Shown here: positions 1 to 5,595 of the stretch, piece after piece | Layout: the number at the start of each line of letters is the position of its first letter | Position numbering within the stretch: the first letter of the stretch is position 1 | Assembly (NCBI GenBank): GCA_026706425.1 | Contig: JAPOYW010000052.1 | Coordinates: forward strand, 4,142 to 10,543 | Reading direction: 5' to 3' | Origin: Gammaproteobacteria bacterium | GTDB taxonomy: Bacteria; Pseudomonadota; Gammaproteobacteria; Pseudomonadales; Azotimanducaceae | DNA: 6,402 nt | Made by a program: the position numbers and the translations under genes | The notes under the pieces: generated by a model | What the model was told of the DNA's origin: nothing | What the model saw: only the letters and a program-made list of their open reading frames with translations | Database searches by the model: none

Positions 1-2245
1 CCGTGGGGAGAACATACTCGCTCGTGGTTGGCTCGCCGGTGTTGAAGTCAATGTGATCCCATGTACCCGTTTGCGGATTGGGATGGCCCCGAACGACCTC
101 CAAATGGGGGCCGATTTCCGAGTTGAGATAGGCATAGAAGCCACTGAGACGAAGGTTCTCGGTCACGTAGTAGATGATGTCAACCTCACCACCCCATATC
201 TTGGTATCCCGGATGTTGTTCGTGAACTCGATGATGGGCGATGTGGAGAACTGGCTGAACAGCCCGTCGGTGACACGATCTCTCGAGTCCTGGGGCTCGA
301 TCGAGCCGGTAATCTGATAGTTGTCGAAATCGTTGTAGAAAACGCCGGAGGTCAAGCGAAGGCGTCCATCCATGAACATCCCTTTCATGCCGAGCTCATA
401 GTTGATCAACGTCTCTTCCTCGACGAACGTCGGGACCGCATCGGACTTGGGGTTGAAACTACCTGCCCGGTAGCCGGTCGAGATTCGCCCGTAGATCAGA
501 CGATCCTCGTCCGGGGCGTATTCCAGGGAAACGTGGCCAATGGTCTTGTCCCAGACTCGCGGATTGGGGTCTGAGTCGTCGAAGAGGATTTCAAGCGGTA
601 CGCCCCCAACGAACCCGAAACCGAATTTGGCCCAGCCACCGTTGAAGTCCTGAGTCTTCAGATCTTCGGTATAGCGAAGACCGCCCGAGACGAGCCACTG
701 ATTGTTGATCTGATAGTCGCCGTTGATGAAAAAAGCGTCGGTCTCTGAGCTGCCCCTCGACTCGAAACTCAACCATTGGTTGTGGTCGTCACCTTCCGGA
801 CATCGCCAGTAGTTCCCGGGTACGCCCATCGCCTCCGCTTCCTCCGGCGTCGAGGCTGCTCCAAAGATAGCGACAAGAAAGGAGAGCGCATTCGCACAAG
901 TACCGAAACGGCTGGCGGCCGCAGCGTCTTCGGCAGACACGTTCGCCCAGGCATTGGTGTAGACGAAGGACGATACGACCCATTCCATGGCATTCTCGTA
1001 GGTATAGGCACCGAGGATATAGTTGAACTTGCCGTCCAGATTCGACACTAGGTGTAGCTCGTGAGAAGTCTCCGTGTAGCCGTACAGAACTTGATTCGAC
1101 TCGTCCCTTAGGGGTACCGGTGCGTCGGAGGCGATGAGGGGGTCATCGATACTTGCCACCCGGTTGGTCATGTCGCGGTCTCTCTGCACCTGGGAAAGGT
1201 TGTCGGTGTCGCCGAAGTTGTAGCGCAGCGTGTAGTTGTCGCTAATGTCGAAACTGAAAGCGATGGACTGCCTTTCGGCGGTACTGGCGCCAACGGCGGA
1301 GCGGTTCACATTGACTTGGTTCTTGATGTCACCACACTCCCAGCCTGGCGTTCTCGGTGGACAGTCTGCGGGGATGGACGGCACCCGGCCGTTCCACAGG
1401 TAGTGCGGGTTCGTATTCCCGAGAAAATCTGTTTCCCTGGATGTGTCGTAGTTGGTCAAAAGCACCTGCGTTCGGGGAACGCCGTCGTCATTCAGCCTGG
1501 TGTAGCGCAGATTCAAATCCATCCGATCGGTTCTGAAACGCAGCTGTGGCGCGATGAACTTCTGATCCGGTGCGTCGTAGTCGTCGCCGAAGCCGATGTT
1601 CTTCTGTGCGCCATCACCCTCGTAGTAGCTGCCGCCGAGCCGGAAGAGGACGTTCTCGGTGATCGGGCCACCGAAGGCCAAGCCGTAGCGCTGAGTAAAC
1701 TGATCGGTGTACTCCGTATGTACCAGAAGATCCCACTCATCTGTCGGTCTTGTGGAGTAGTAGCTGATCGATCCGGCAATCGAGTTCCGGCCATTGAGCG
1801 TGCCCTGCGGACCCCGCGCGACTTCAACCCGCTCCAGGTCGAACATGTTGGGCGCGTCGCCGTAGACCCCGAGCGTGTAGACACCGTCCACATAGGTGGC
1901 GACCGCCAGATCCGGGTGTGTTTCGCCGGCGAGCCTCGTGCCGATGCCGCGTATCGTTGTACCCTGACCGGTGAGCTGGCCCTCGTCCTGGAACTGGAGC
2001 CCGGGAACCAGTTGCTCCAGGTCATCCTGATTGGTCATGCCGAGTTCTTCAATCATCTGAGCGCTGAAGGCCGTCATGGTGACCGGTACGTCGAGCAGGT
2101 TCTCTTCACGTTTCTCGGCCTTTACGATGACTTCCTCGATGTACTGTTCGTCTTCATCGGTTGCTTCGTCTGCCGCAAGGCAGGACGGTGCAACGAGCAC
2201 TGCAGCCACTGCAGCGGCAACACGATTCAATAGCGTGATGGACAT
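1..2245 (-). CDS. TonB-dependent outer-membrane receptor, partial (C-terminus beyond left edge)
   Basis: The minus strand reads without a stop from an ATG at 2245 to the window edge, giving 748 residues in one unbroken frame. Residues 1-24 form a signal peptide (short basic start, alanine-rich core, cleavage near CLA-A). A TonB-box-like stretch, YIEEVIVKAEKREENLLDVP, follows at residues 35-54. The plug domain runs to about residue 168 and carries the family signatures TTIRGIG, YVDGVY and ERVEVARGPQGTLNGRNSIAG. The remainder is beta-barrel, with typical strand motifs such as GYRAGSFNP (591-599) and ETLINYELGMKG (611-622). Cysteines 295/304 and 450/482 lie in loop-like segments and could form disulfides. 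The last barrel strands, probably around 100 residues, are missing. By family the protein sits in the outer membrane and imports a ligand with TonB-ExbBD energy; the ligand cannot be read from the sequence. An AGGGGGA ribosome-binding site (2251-2257) supports the start. Its G+C content is visibly lower than that of its neighbours. Confidence 0.95.
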   Translation of the reverse strand, partial: MSITLLNRVAAAVAAVLVAPSCLAADEATDEDEQYIEEVIVKAEKREENLLDVPVTMTAFSAQMIEELGMTNQDDLEQLVPGLQFQDEGQLTGQGTTIRGIGTRLAGETHPDLAVATYVDGVYTLGVYGDAPNMFDLERVEVARGPQGTLNGRNSIAGSISYYSTRPTDEWDLLVHTEYTDQFTQRYGLAFGGPITENVLFRLGGSYYEGDGAQKNIGFGDDYDAPDQKFIAPQLRFRTDRMDLNLRYTRLNDDGVPRTQVLLTNYDTSRETDFLGNTNPHYLWNGRVPSIPADCPPRTPGWECGDIKNQVNVNRSAVGASTAERQSIAFSFDISDNYTLRYNFGDTDNLSQVQRDRDMTNRVASIDDPLIASDAPVPLRDESNQVLYGYTETSHELHLVSNLDGKFNYILGAYTYENAMEWVVSSFVYTNAWANVSAEDAAAASRFGTCANALSFLVAIFGAASTPEEAEAMGVPGNYWRCPEGDDHNQWLSFESRGSSETDAFFINGDYQINNQWLVSGGLRYTEDLKTQDFNGGWAKFGFGFVGGVPLEILFDDSDPNPRVWDKTIGHVSLEYAPDEDRLIYGRISTGYRAGSFNPKSDAVPTFVEEETLINYELGMKGMFMDGRLRLTSGVFYNDFDNYQITGSIEPQDSRDRVTDGLFSQFSTSPIIEFTNNIRDTKIWGGEVDIIYYVTENLRLSGFYAYLNSEIGPHLEVVRGHPNPQTGTWDHIDFNTGEPTTSEYVLPT

Positions 2246-2287
2246 GGTGATCCCCCTGATCCAGCGATGTGGACGGAGGAACAACGT

Positions 2288-2302
2288 GCGGGGTCCCCCC
2301 GC
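2288..2302 (-). promoter_or_regulatory. GC hairpin in the receptor 5' leader
   Basis: GCGGGG and CCCCGC form a perfect 6-bp stem around a 3-nt loop, about 43 nt upstream of the receptor ATG and downstream of the predicted transcription start. No U-tract follows on the minus strand, so it is not a standard intrinsic terminator. It could stabilise the leader or affect translation. It matches no riboswitch class that I recognise. Confidence 0.35.
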
Positions 2303-2343
2303 TTTGTGCCGTAGCTTGTGCTTGCCAAACTGCGGTAGTAAAC

Positions 2344-2373
2344 ACTATATGCGCGAGTCCCTAGGCGGTTCAA
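2344..2373 (-). promoter_or_regulatory. Candidate sigma70-type promoter of the receptor gene
   Basis: On the minus strand a -35-like TTGAAC (plus 2368-2373) is followed after 18 bp by a -10-like TATAGT (plus 2344-2349). Transcription would start near 2337 and give a leader of about 90 nt. The spacer contains the palindrome CCTAGG (2360-2365), a possible operator position. This is a match by eye to consensus boxes. The -35 box lies at the boundary of the dispersed repeat, so the repeat may have contributed to the promoter. Confidence 0.35.
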
Positions 2374-2497
2374 CCGTAGGGAACGGGCCTAGGAGTCTGC
2401 GTCACAGAAACGGCTCGCCCGCGCCATTGATGGACGCGGAGTCCTAGGGCAGTGGGGGCTCGGGCCGGACGGCGACCGGCGCGCCCTGCGGGCGCGA
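2372..2497 (-). repeat. Dispersed repeat, copy 1 (inverted relative to copy 2)
   Basis: Read on the minus strand, this segment aligns by hand over its full length with plus-strand 5471-5595 at roughly 70-75% identity with a few small gaps. The best-conserved blocks are AGGGCGCG, CGCCGTCNGGCC, AGCCCCC, GGACTCCGCG, and GACTCCTNGGCC followed by GTTCC and TACGG. Inside it, 2388-2401 and 2435-2448 are inverted repeats matching at 12 of 14 positions around a 33-nt spacer, so it can fold into a long stem-loop. It has no coding capacity that I recognise. It may be a MITE-like or REP-like element; the family is unknown to me. Confidence 0.7.
2388..2448. repeat. Inverted repeat within dispersed-repeat copy 1
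   Basis: The arms CCTAGGAGTCTGCG (2388-2401) and CGCGGAGTCCTAGG (2435-2448) are complementary at 12 of 14 positions, and each contains the palindrome CCTAGG. The matching arms in copy 2 are more degenerate (about 9 of 14 positions pair), which suggests that the folding potential has decayed there. Confidence 0.6.
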
Positions 2498-2582
2498 TTG
2501 AGAATGCTGCCGCATTCTCGTACCCCCGGATCAATGCCTTGGGAAATCCGGATGGGCGACCGCACGCCCTTGCGGGCGCGTT
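2465..2582. repeat. Direct repeat of about 35 bp (2465-2499 and 2548-2582)
   Basis: Both units run from CCGGA through GGCGACCG and GCCC to TGCGGGCGCG, with small gaps. They lie 83 bp apart in the same orientation. The first unit is the outer end of dispersed-repeat copy 1, so the second is a partial extra copy of that end. Each unit holds its own short GC hairpin (2480-2496 and 2565-2578). Confidence 0.65.
2500..2519. repeat. Perfect 8-bp stem-loop between the direct repeats
   Basis: GAGAATGC and GCATTCTC form a perfect 8-bp stem with loop TGCC. It lies between the two direct-repeat units and about 80 nt downstream of the coq4-like stop codon on the minus strand. It might help end or stabilise that transcript, but no T-tract follows on either strand. 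Confidence 0.5.
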
Positions 2583-2602
2583 AGGCGCGTCAGGATCGCC
2601 TA
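2582..2602 (-). terminator. Stem-loop overlapping the coq4-like stop codon (possible weak terminator)
   Basis: TAGGCG and CGCCTA form a perfect 6-bp stem around a 9-nt loop, and the stem includes the TAG stop codon at 2600-2602. Another GC hairpin follows immediately downstream at 2565-2578. There is no U-tract, so rho-independent termination is doubtful; the pair may instead mark the transcript 3' end. Confidence 0.3.
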
Positions 2603-3322
2603 CGCGGCGGCGGCTTGTGCGGTTGCCAATACCTCCCGGTATTCCGTTGGCGGCTTGATCGCCAACTGCCGGCGCACTTCGTCGACAGGCAGGCTTAGGT
2701 TTCGTGCCCAGTCCTCGGCAGGCAGCCAGCTGGCGTGCCGCCCCGCCCAATAGGCATGCCACACCGCCTTGAGCGCCCGCGGGCCCAGATGCCGCACTGC
2801 GCGAAACGCCCCCACGACGACGATTAGACCGATGCCGCGATTCTTGGTCTGGGCGTAGGAAAAAGCCAGCAGGCAAAGTTCCCCGAACGGGTCGCGTCCG
2901 TATTGCGTGACGGTGTGCCACAGGTCGTGCTGGTCGCGCATGCGTTCGCCGAACCGTTTGAGGTCGGGATCCTTGAAGTTGTACGCCTGAACGCCCTGTT
3001 CCATGCTCGCGGCGACGAGTCCGTCGGCGGACAGCGACTCGCCGTAGATGAAGTCGTAGTAGGTGCGCCCGAGGGTGCCGGCGGGCATGGCGGCGAGAGA
3101 CTCCCGGTCGCGCAAGGTGTCGATGAGGTCGACGCGATCACGCAGCACCCGCCGTCCCACTTCCGTGGTTCGAAACCGGCGCAAACTCCGCTTGAGCGCG
3201 GGCCGGCCCAGGGCCCGGACGATTTCGAAGACCCGGGGCGTGTCCTCCGGGTTGTCTATCAACTCGCGCAGGGCTCGCAGGGCGACCCCGAACCGCATAC
3301 TCTTTAGCCAATTCGCGTCCAT
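2600..3322 (-). CDS. Coq4-family protein (ubiquinone biosynthesis protein COQ4 homologue)
   Basis: The 240-residue product carries HDLWHTVTQYGRDPFGE at residues 132-148. This fits the HDxxH-x11-E metal-binding signature of the Coq4 family exactly, with ligands H132, D133, H136 and E148. Length and the mostly helical, Arg/Leu-rich sequence also fit Coq4. Eukaryotic COQ4 is a peripheral inner-membrane protein of coenzyme Q biosynthesis, reported to act in oxidative decarboxylation at ring carbon C1. Bacterial homologues are scattered and less well defined. No signal peptide is present; residues 163-173 (GIGLIVVVGAF) form a hydrophobic patch that could touch membrane or lipid. The start is the most upstream good ATG, but the ribosome-binding site (GAGG) is weak, and Met9 is an alternative. 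No other ubi gene is nearby, so a role in ubiquinone synthesis is inferred from family alone. Confidence 0.88.
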   Translation of the reverse strand: MDANWLKSMRFGVALRALRELIDNPEDTPRVFEIVRALGRPALKRSLRRFRTTEVGRRVLRDRVDLIDTLRDRESLAAMPAGTLGRTYYDFIYGESLSADGLVAASMEQGVQAYNFKDPDLKRFGERMRDQHDLWHTVTQYGRDPFGELCLLAFSYAQTKNRGIGLIVVVGAFRAVRHLGPRALKAVWHAYWAGRHASWLPAEDWARNLSLPVDEVRRQLAIKPPTEYREVLATAQAAAA

Positions 3323-3394
3323 TGCTCGGCCTCGACCGCGTTCGCGGCGAGTCTACAACAACCTAGGCGCACACTGACTGTTCAAGGAGGGGAA
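3323..3394. promoter_or_regulatory. Divergent promoter region between the coq4-like and SDR genes
   Basis: These 72 bp separate two divergent start codons and must hold the signals for both genes. A perfect dyad, CCGCG-TT-CGCGG, lies at 3336-3347 and a CCTAGG palindrome at 3362-3367; either could be an operator. I could not assign convincing -35/-10 pairs. The compact divergent layout suggests shared control. Confidence 0.45.
3384..3390 (+). promoter_or_regulatory. Strong ribosome-binding site of the SDR gene
   Basis: AAGGAGG lies 4 nt upstream of the ATG at 3395 and closely matches the anti-Shine-Dalgarno sequence. It fixes the SDR start and is much stronger than the site in front of the coq4-like gene. 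Confidence 0.8.
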
Positions 3395-4174
3395 ATGGCG
3401 ACCCGAACCGTACTCGTTACCGGCGGTGCCCGCGGCATAGGCAAAGGCATGGCGAAGAGCTTCCTCGAAACGGGCCATCGGGTGATGATCGCCGATCTGC
3501 CGGCGGGCGGCGATTGGCGCTACCCGCTCGGTTCGGACACCGAGATGACAAGCACCGTCGACGAGCTGTCCTCGATCGGCGAGGTGCGGTGCACGCCGGT
3601 CGACGTCACCGACGCGGCGTCCTGCGAACAGGCGGTTCAATCGACCGTCGACGCCTTCGGCGGCGTGGATGTGCTGCTCAACAACGCCGGCGTCATCGAC
3701 AGCGGTCCCATTGAGGAATTCGGGGAAGCCCAGTGGGACGGGATCTTCGCGGTCAACGTCAAGGGCGTATTCCTGATGACCCGCGCCGCCGTGGCGAGTC
3801 TTCGGGCATCCGACGACGCGGCGATCGTCAATACGGCGTCCATTGCGGGCAAGCGCGGTTCAGCCCGGCTCGCCGCCTATTGCGGCTCGAAGTGGGCGGT
3901 GATCGGCATCACCCAGTCGTTCGCCCAGGAACTGGCCCCGGAGGGCATCCGTGTCAACGCGTTGTGCCCCGGCATGGTGGGCACCGCCATGTGGCACGAC
4001 CACCTGATGGCTGACCAGGGCGATCCCGCTTTCCAGAAGCGCACATCGGACATCATGCCCCTGGGTCGGCCGCAGACCGTGGAGGACATGGGCCAGGCAG
4101 CGGTCTACCTCGCTTCGGCGCGCAACGTCACCGGGATCGCGCTAAACGTAGCTGGCGGCTACGAGATGCACTGA
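3395..4174 (+). CDS. Short-chain dehydrogenase/reductase (classical SDR, NAD-type)
   Basis: The 259-residue length is typical of classical SDRs. The Rossmann cofactor motif TGGARGIG is at residues 9-16. Asp34 at the end of beta-2 (MIAD) favours NAD(H) over NADP(H). NNAG is at 96-99, and the catalytic tetrad is N121, S149, Y162 and K166 (YCGSK). The CPG motif (191-193) and GRPQTVEDMGQAAVYLAS (224-241) are also usual. It is a soluble cytoplasmic oxidoreductase that interconverts an alcohol and a carbonyl; the substrate is not predictable. The segment between Asp34 and D70-V71 is longer than usual and contains YPLGSDTEMTSTVDEL (43-58). This recalls the insertion of mycofactocin-associated SDRs, although the rest looks like an ordinary SDR. 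It is divergent from the coq4-like gene and 143 bp upstream of the rpn-like gene. Confidence 0.93.
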   Translation: MATRTVLVTGGARGIGKGMAKSFLETGHRVMIADLPAGGDWRYPLGSDTEMTSTVDELSSIGEVRCTPVDVTDAASCEQAVQSTVDAFGGVDVLLNNAGVIDSGPIEEFGEAQWDGIFAVNVKGVFLMTRAAVASLRASDDAAIVNTASIAGKRGSARLAAYCGSKWAVIGITQSFAQELAPEGIRVNALCPGMVGTAMWHDHLMADQGDPAFQKRTSDIMPLGRPQTVEDMGQAAVYLASARNVTGIALNVAGGYEMH

Positions 4175-4317
4175 TCGACGCCGCACGCGGATGCGAATTC
4201 CGGGTCGATGTCCTACGGGGATTTCAGCGATTTCCCACGGCGTCTTGGGCGAATGTAGCCTTCCGACGGTCGTCCGCACGGCATAGTTTTGGTGCAACCT
4301 CTCGACCGGGAGTCCCC

Positions 4318-5373
4318 ATGCCGAATCGCCGCGCTCGGCGCAGGCAGGTGGCGTACGACGCCGCATGGAAACAGTTCTTCGCCCTGTCGATCATGGTGGA
4401 GCATCTCCTGCATGGTTTCGCGGGCGCGATTGCCGACCTGCTCGACTTCGCCACGTTGCGCGACGTTGCCGGCGAATGGGTTCAGGATGGCCGGCGTCGG
4501 CGTAGCGATGCGGTTTGGCGGATCGACTACCTGGACGGATCGGATCGCTCGCTGATCGTGATGTTGGAGTTCCAGTCGACGGTCGACAGGAGCATGGCGC
4601 GACGGGTTCTGCGTATCGTGGGCATGGCCTACGAGAAGCTGCGGCGCAACCGACAGCTTGATCCGGACGGTCGGCTTCGCGTTCTCTGTTTCGTGATCCA
4701 CTCGGGTGGGCGTCCCTGGACGGCGCCCGGCGTGGCCGATCGGGTGGGGGTGTCCGCGAACGGCGAAGTGCTCTCGCTGTTGTCGCAGCCCTACGTCGCG
4801 CTTGACGCCCGAAGAGGCGTCCGGGAACATCGTCCCGAGCGGAATTTCGTCGCCACCTTGTTCGAGCTGACCGCGAGTTCGACGGTCGCCGAAGTGCTTA
4901 ACGTACTCCGCGCCCTCGGTGGATGGCTGTCGGACGAGGCCGGCGATCAGGCCGAGCCGGTGTGCGCCGTGTACGGCGAGTGGCTGGCAACGTGCATGCC
5001 GCGGCTGTTTCTGCGCAGCCGGGCATCGGCGCTGGTCGACCAATTGACACAGGACAGAACGGAGAATCAATCGATGACCGTCTTGGCGGAGCGCATGGAA
5101 CGGGAAGCGGCCCAATGGCGCCGGCGCGTGAAGATGAGCCGGCAGAAAGGTCGGCACGAAGGTCGGCAGGAAGGTCGGCAGGAAGGGATGGAGCTTGCTC
5201 TTGCACACGAGCGCTCGTTGCTTCGGCAGCAAGCGGCACGTAAGTTCGGCGATGCAACGGGCGACCGGTTGGCGCAGCGCATAGGCGATGTGAACGACAC
5301 GGACAAGCTCGCAGAAGTCGGTGCCATGATCATCGAATGCGACACTAGTGCGTCGTTTCTCGAACGGATCTGA
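4318..5373 (+). CDS. Rpn/YhgA-type PD-(D/E)XK nuclease, putative transposase, with DUF4351-like tail
   Basis: The 351-residue product matches the Rpn family of recombination-promoting nucleases/putative transposases. Residues 13-55 show the family opening (YDAAWKQFF, MVEHLLHGF, LLDFATL). RRRSDAVWRIDY (60-71) and LIVMLEFQSTVD (79-90) supply the putative active-site residues D64, E84 and Q86 (an E-x-Q variant of PD-(D/E)XK). Residues 256-290 are charged and probably helical, with tandem GRQE units. Residues 298-351 (LLRQQAARKFG through SASFLERI) resemble DUF4351. E. coli Rpn proteins cut DNA and raise RecA-independent recombination; the natural role of the family remains debated. GGGAG at 4308-4312 lies 5 nt before the ATG. 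The frame is intact and the putative active site is present, so the protein may be functional. No clear promoter was found in the 143-bp gap upstream. Confidence 0.88.
   Translation: MPNRRARRRQVAYDAAWKQFFALSIMVEHLLHGFAGAIADLLDFATLRDVAGEWVQDGRRRRSDAVWRIDYLDGSDRSLIVMLEFQSTVDRSMARRVLRIVGMAYEKLRRNRQLDPDGRLRVLCFVIHSGGRPWTAPGVADRVGVSANGEVLSLLSQPYVALDARRGVREHRPERNFVATLFELTASSTVAEVLNVLRALGGWLSDEAGDQAEPVCAVYGEWLATCMPRLFLRSRASALVDQLTQDRTENQSMTVLAERMEREAAQWRRRVKMSRQKGRHEGRQEGRQEGMELALAHERSLLRQQAARKFGDATGDRLAQRIGDVNDTDKLAEVGAMIIECDTSASFLERI
5137..5184 (+). repeat. In-frame 12-bp tandem repeat in the rpn-like gene
   Basis: Four consecutive 12-bp units occur: AGCCGGCAGAAA, GGTCGGCACGAA, then GGTCGGCAGGAA twice. 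They encode SRQK, GRHE, GRQE and GRQE (residues 274-289). The last two units are identical and the first is degenerate. Copy-number change would keep the frame, since each unit is four codons. Confidence 0.85.
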
Positions 5374-5586
5374 CTCGTAGGGTGCCCTAATGCGCTGGCG
5401 CGTGGTCCCCCGACTTGAGGTTCACGGTCGCCTCCGCAACGGGACGGGGCAACGCCGCCAGACCGCTCTCCCGCACGCGCTAGGGCGCGTCCTCGCCGTC
5501 AGGCCTTAAGCCCCCGCCGCCAAGGGACTCCGCGCCCTGCAAAGGCACTTCGTGCCGTTGCGCGACGTGGACTCCTCGGCCTGTTC
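5374..5586. other. Convergent intergenic region with repeat copy 2
   Basis: This 213-bp gap lies between two genes that end towards each other. It starts with a near-palindrome, TAGGGTGCCCTA (5378-5389). Its second half is dispersed-repeat copy 2 with two stem-loops. These could serve as a bidirectional transcript end, though no T-tracts are present. No gene was recognised. Confidence 0.6.
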
Positions 5587-5595
5587 CTACGGGTT
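5471..5595 (+). repeat. Dispersed repeat, copy 2 (inverted relative to copy 1)
   Basis: The plus strand here aligns with the minus strand of 2372-2497 over about 125 bp. It contains a perfect 6-bp hairpin ACGCGC-TAGG-GCGCGT (5475-5490) and a second stem-loop at 5539-5561. The right end runs past the stop codon of the beta-sandwich gene (5587-5589) into its last two or three codons. The CCTAGG palindromes of copy 1 are replaced here by CAAGGG and CTCGGC. Confidence 0.7.
5539..5561. repeat. Stem-loop inside repeat copy 2
   Basis: GGCAC-TTC-GTGCC (5544-5556) forms a perfect 5-bp stem, extended after one mismatch by GCAA/TTGC. It lies 26 bp beyond the stop codon of the minus-strand gene and could act in ending that transcript or the rpn-like one. 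No T-tract was seen. Confidence 0.45.

Larger units (their letters stand above)
2246..2599. other. Intergenic region upstream of the receptor gene
   Basis: This 354-bp gap separates the stop of the coq4-like gene from the receptor start. The receptor side (2246-2375) holds the ribosome-binding site, a GC hairpin in the leader and a candidate sigma70-type promoter. The middle (about 2372-2497) is one copy of a 125-bp dispersed repeat. The far side (2500-2599) holds a perfect hairpin, a partial duplicate of the repeat end, and a stem-loop overlapping the coq4-like stop codon. I see no convincing gene here; the short open frames that cross it have no recognisable protein features. Confidence 0.75.

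Noticed and set aside
53..574. Plus-strand open frame (173 codons)
   Set aside because: It is antisense to conserved receptor barrel motifs such as GYRAGSFNP and ETLINYELG and has no recognisable domain.
1316..2233. Long plus-strand open frame (305 codons) opposite the receptor gene
   Set aside because: The minus strand here encodes an unmistakable receptor N-terminus with signal peptide, plug and TonB box. The plus frame shows no family motif and is a shadow.
2465..2582. Repeats as a CRISPR array
   Set aside because: There are only two related units, each internally palindromic, with no series of similar-length spacers and no cas genes.
2370..2921. Minus-strand open frame (183 codons) across the repeat and the coq4-like 3' end
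   Set aside because: It is in a different frame from the coq4-like gene, spans GC-rich repeats and resembles no protein.
4175..4317. Possible terminator or promoter between the SDR and rpn-like genes
   Set aside because: An ATCGAC/GTCGAT pairing (4174-4179 with 4204-4209) has a long loop and no T-tract. TTCCGA-17-TAGTTT (4261-4289) is a poor promoter match. Neither is strong enough to call.
4213..5232. Minus-strand open frame of 339 codons opposite the rpn-like gene
   Set aside because: The plus strand matches a known family from end to end. The antisense product has repetitive proline/alanine stretches caused by the GRQE repeat and no domain.
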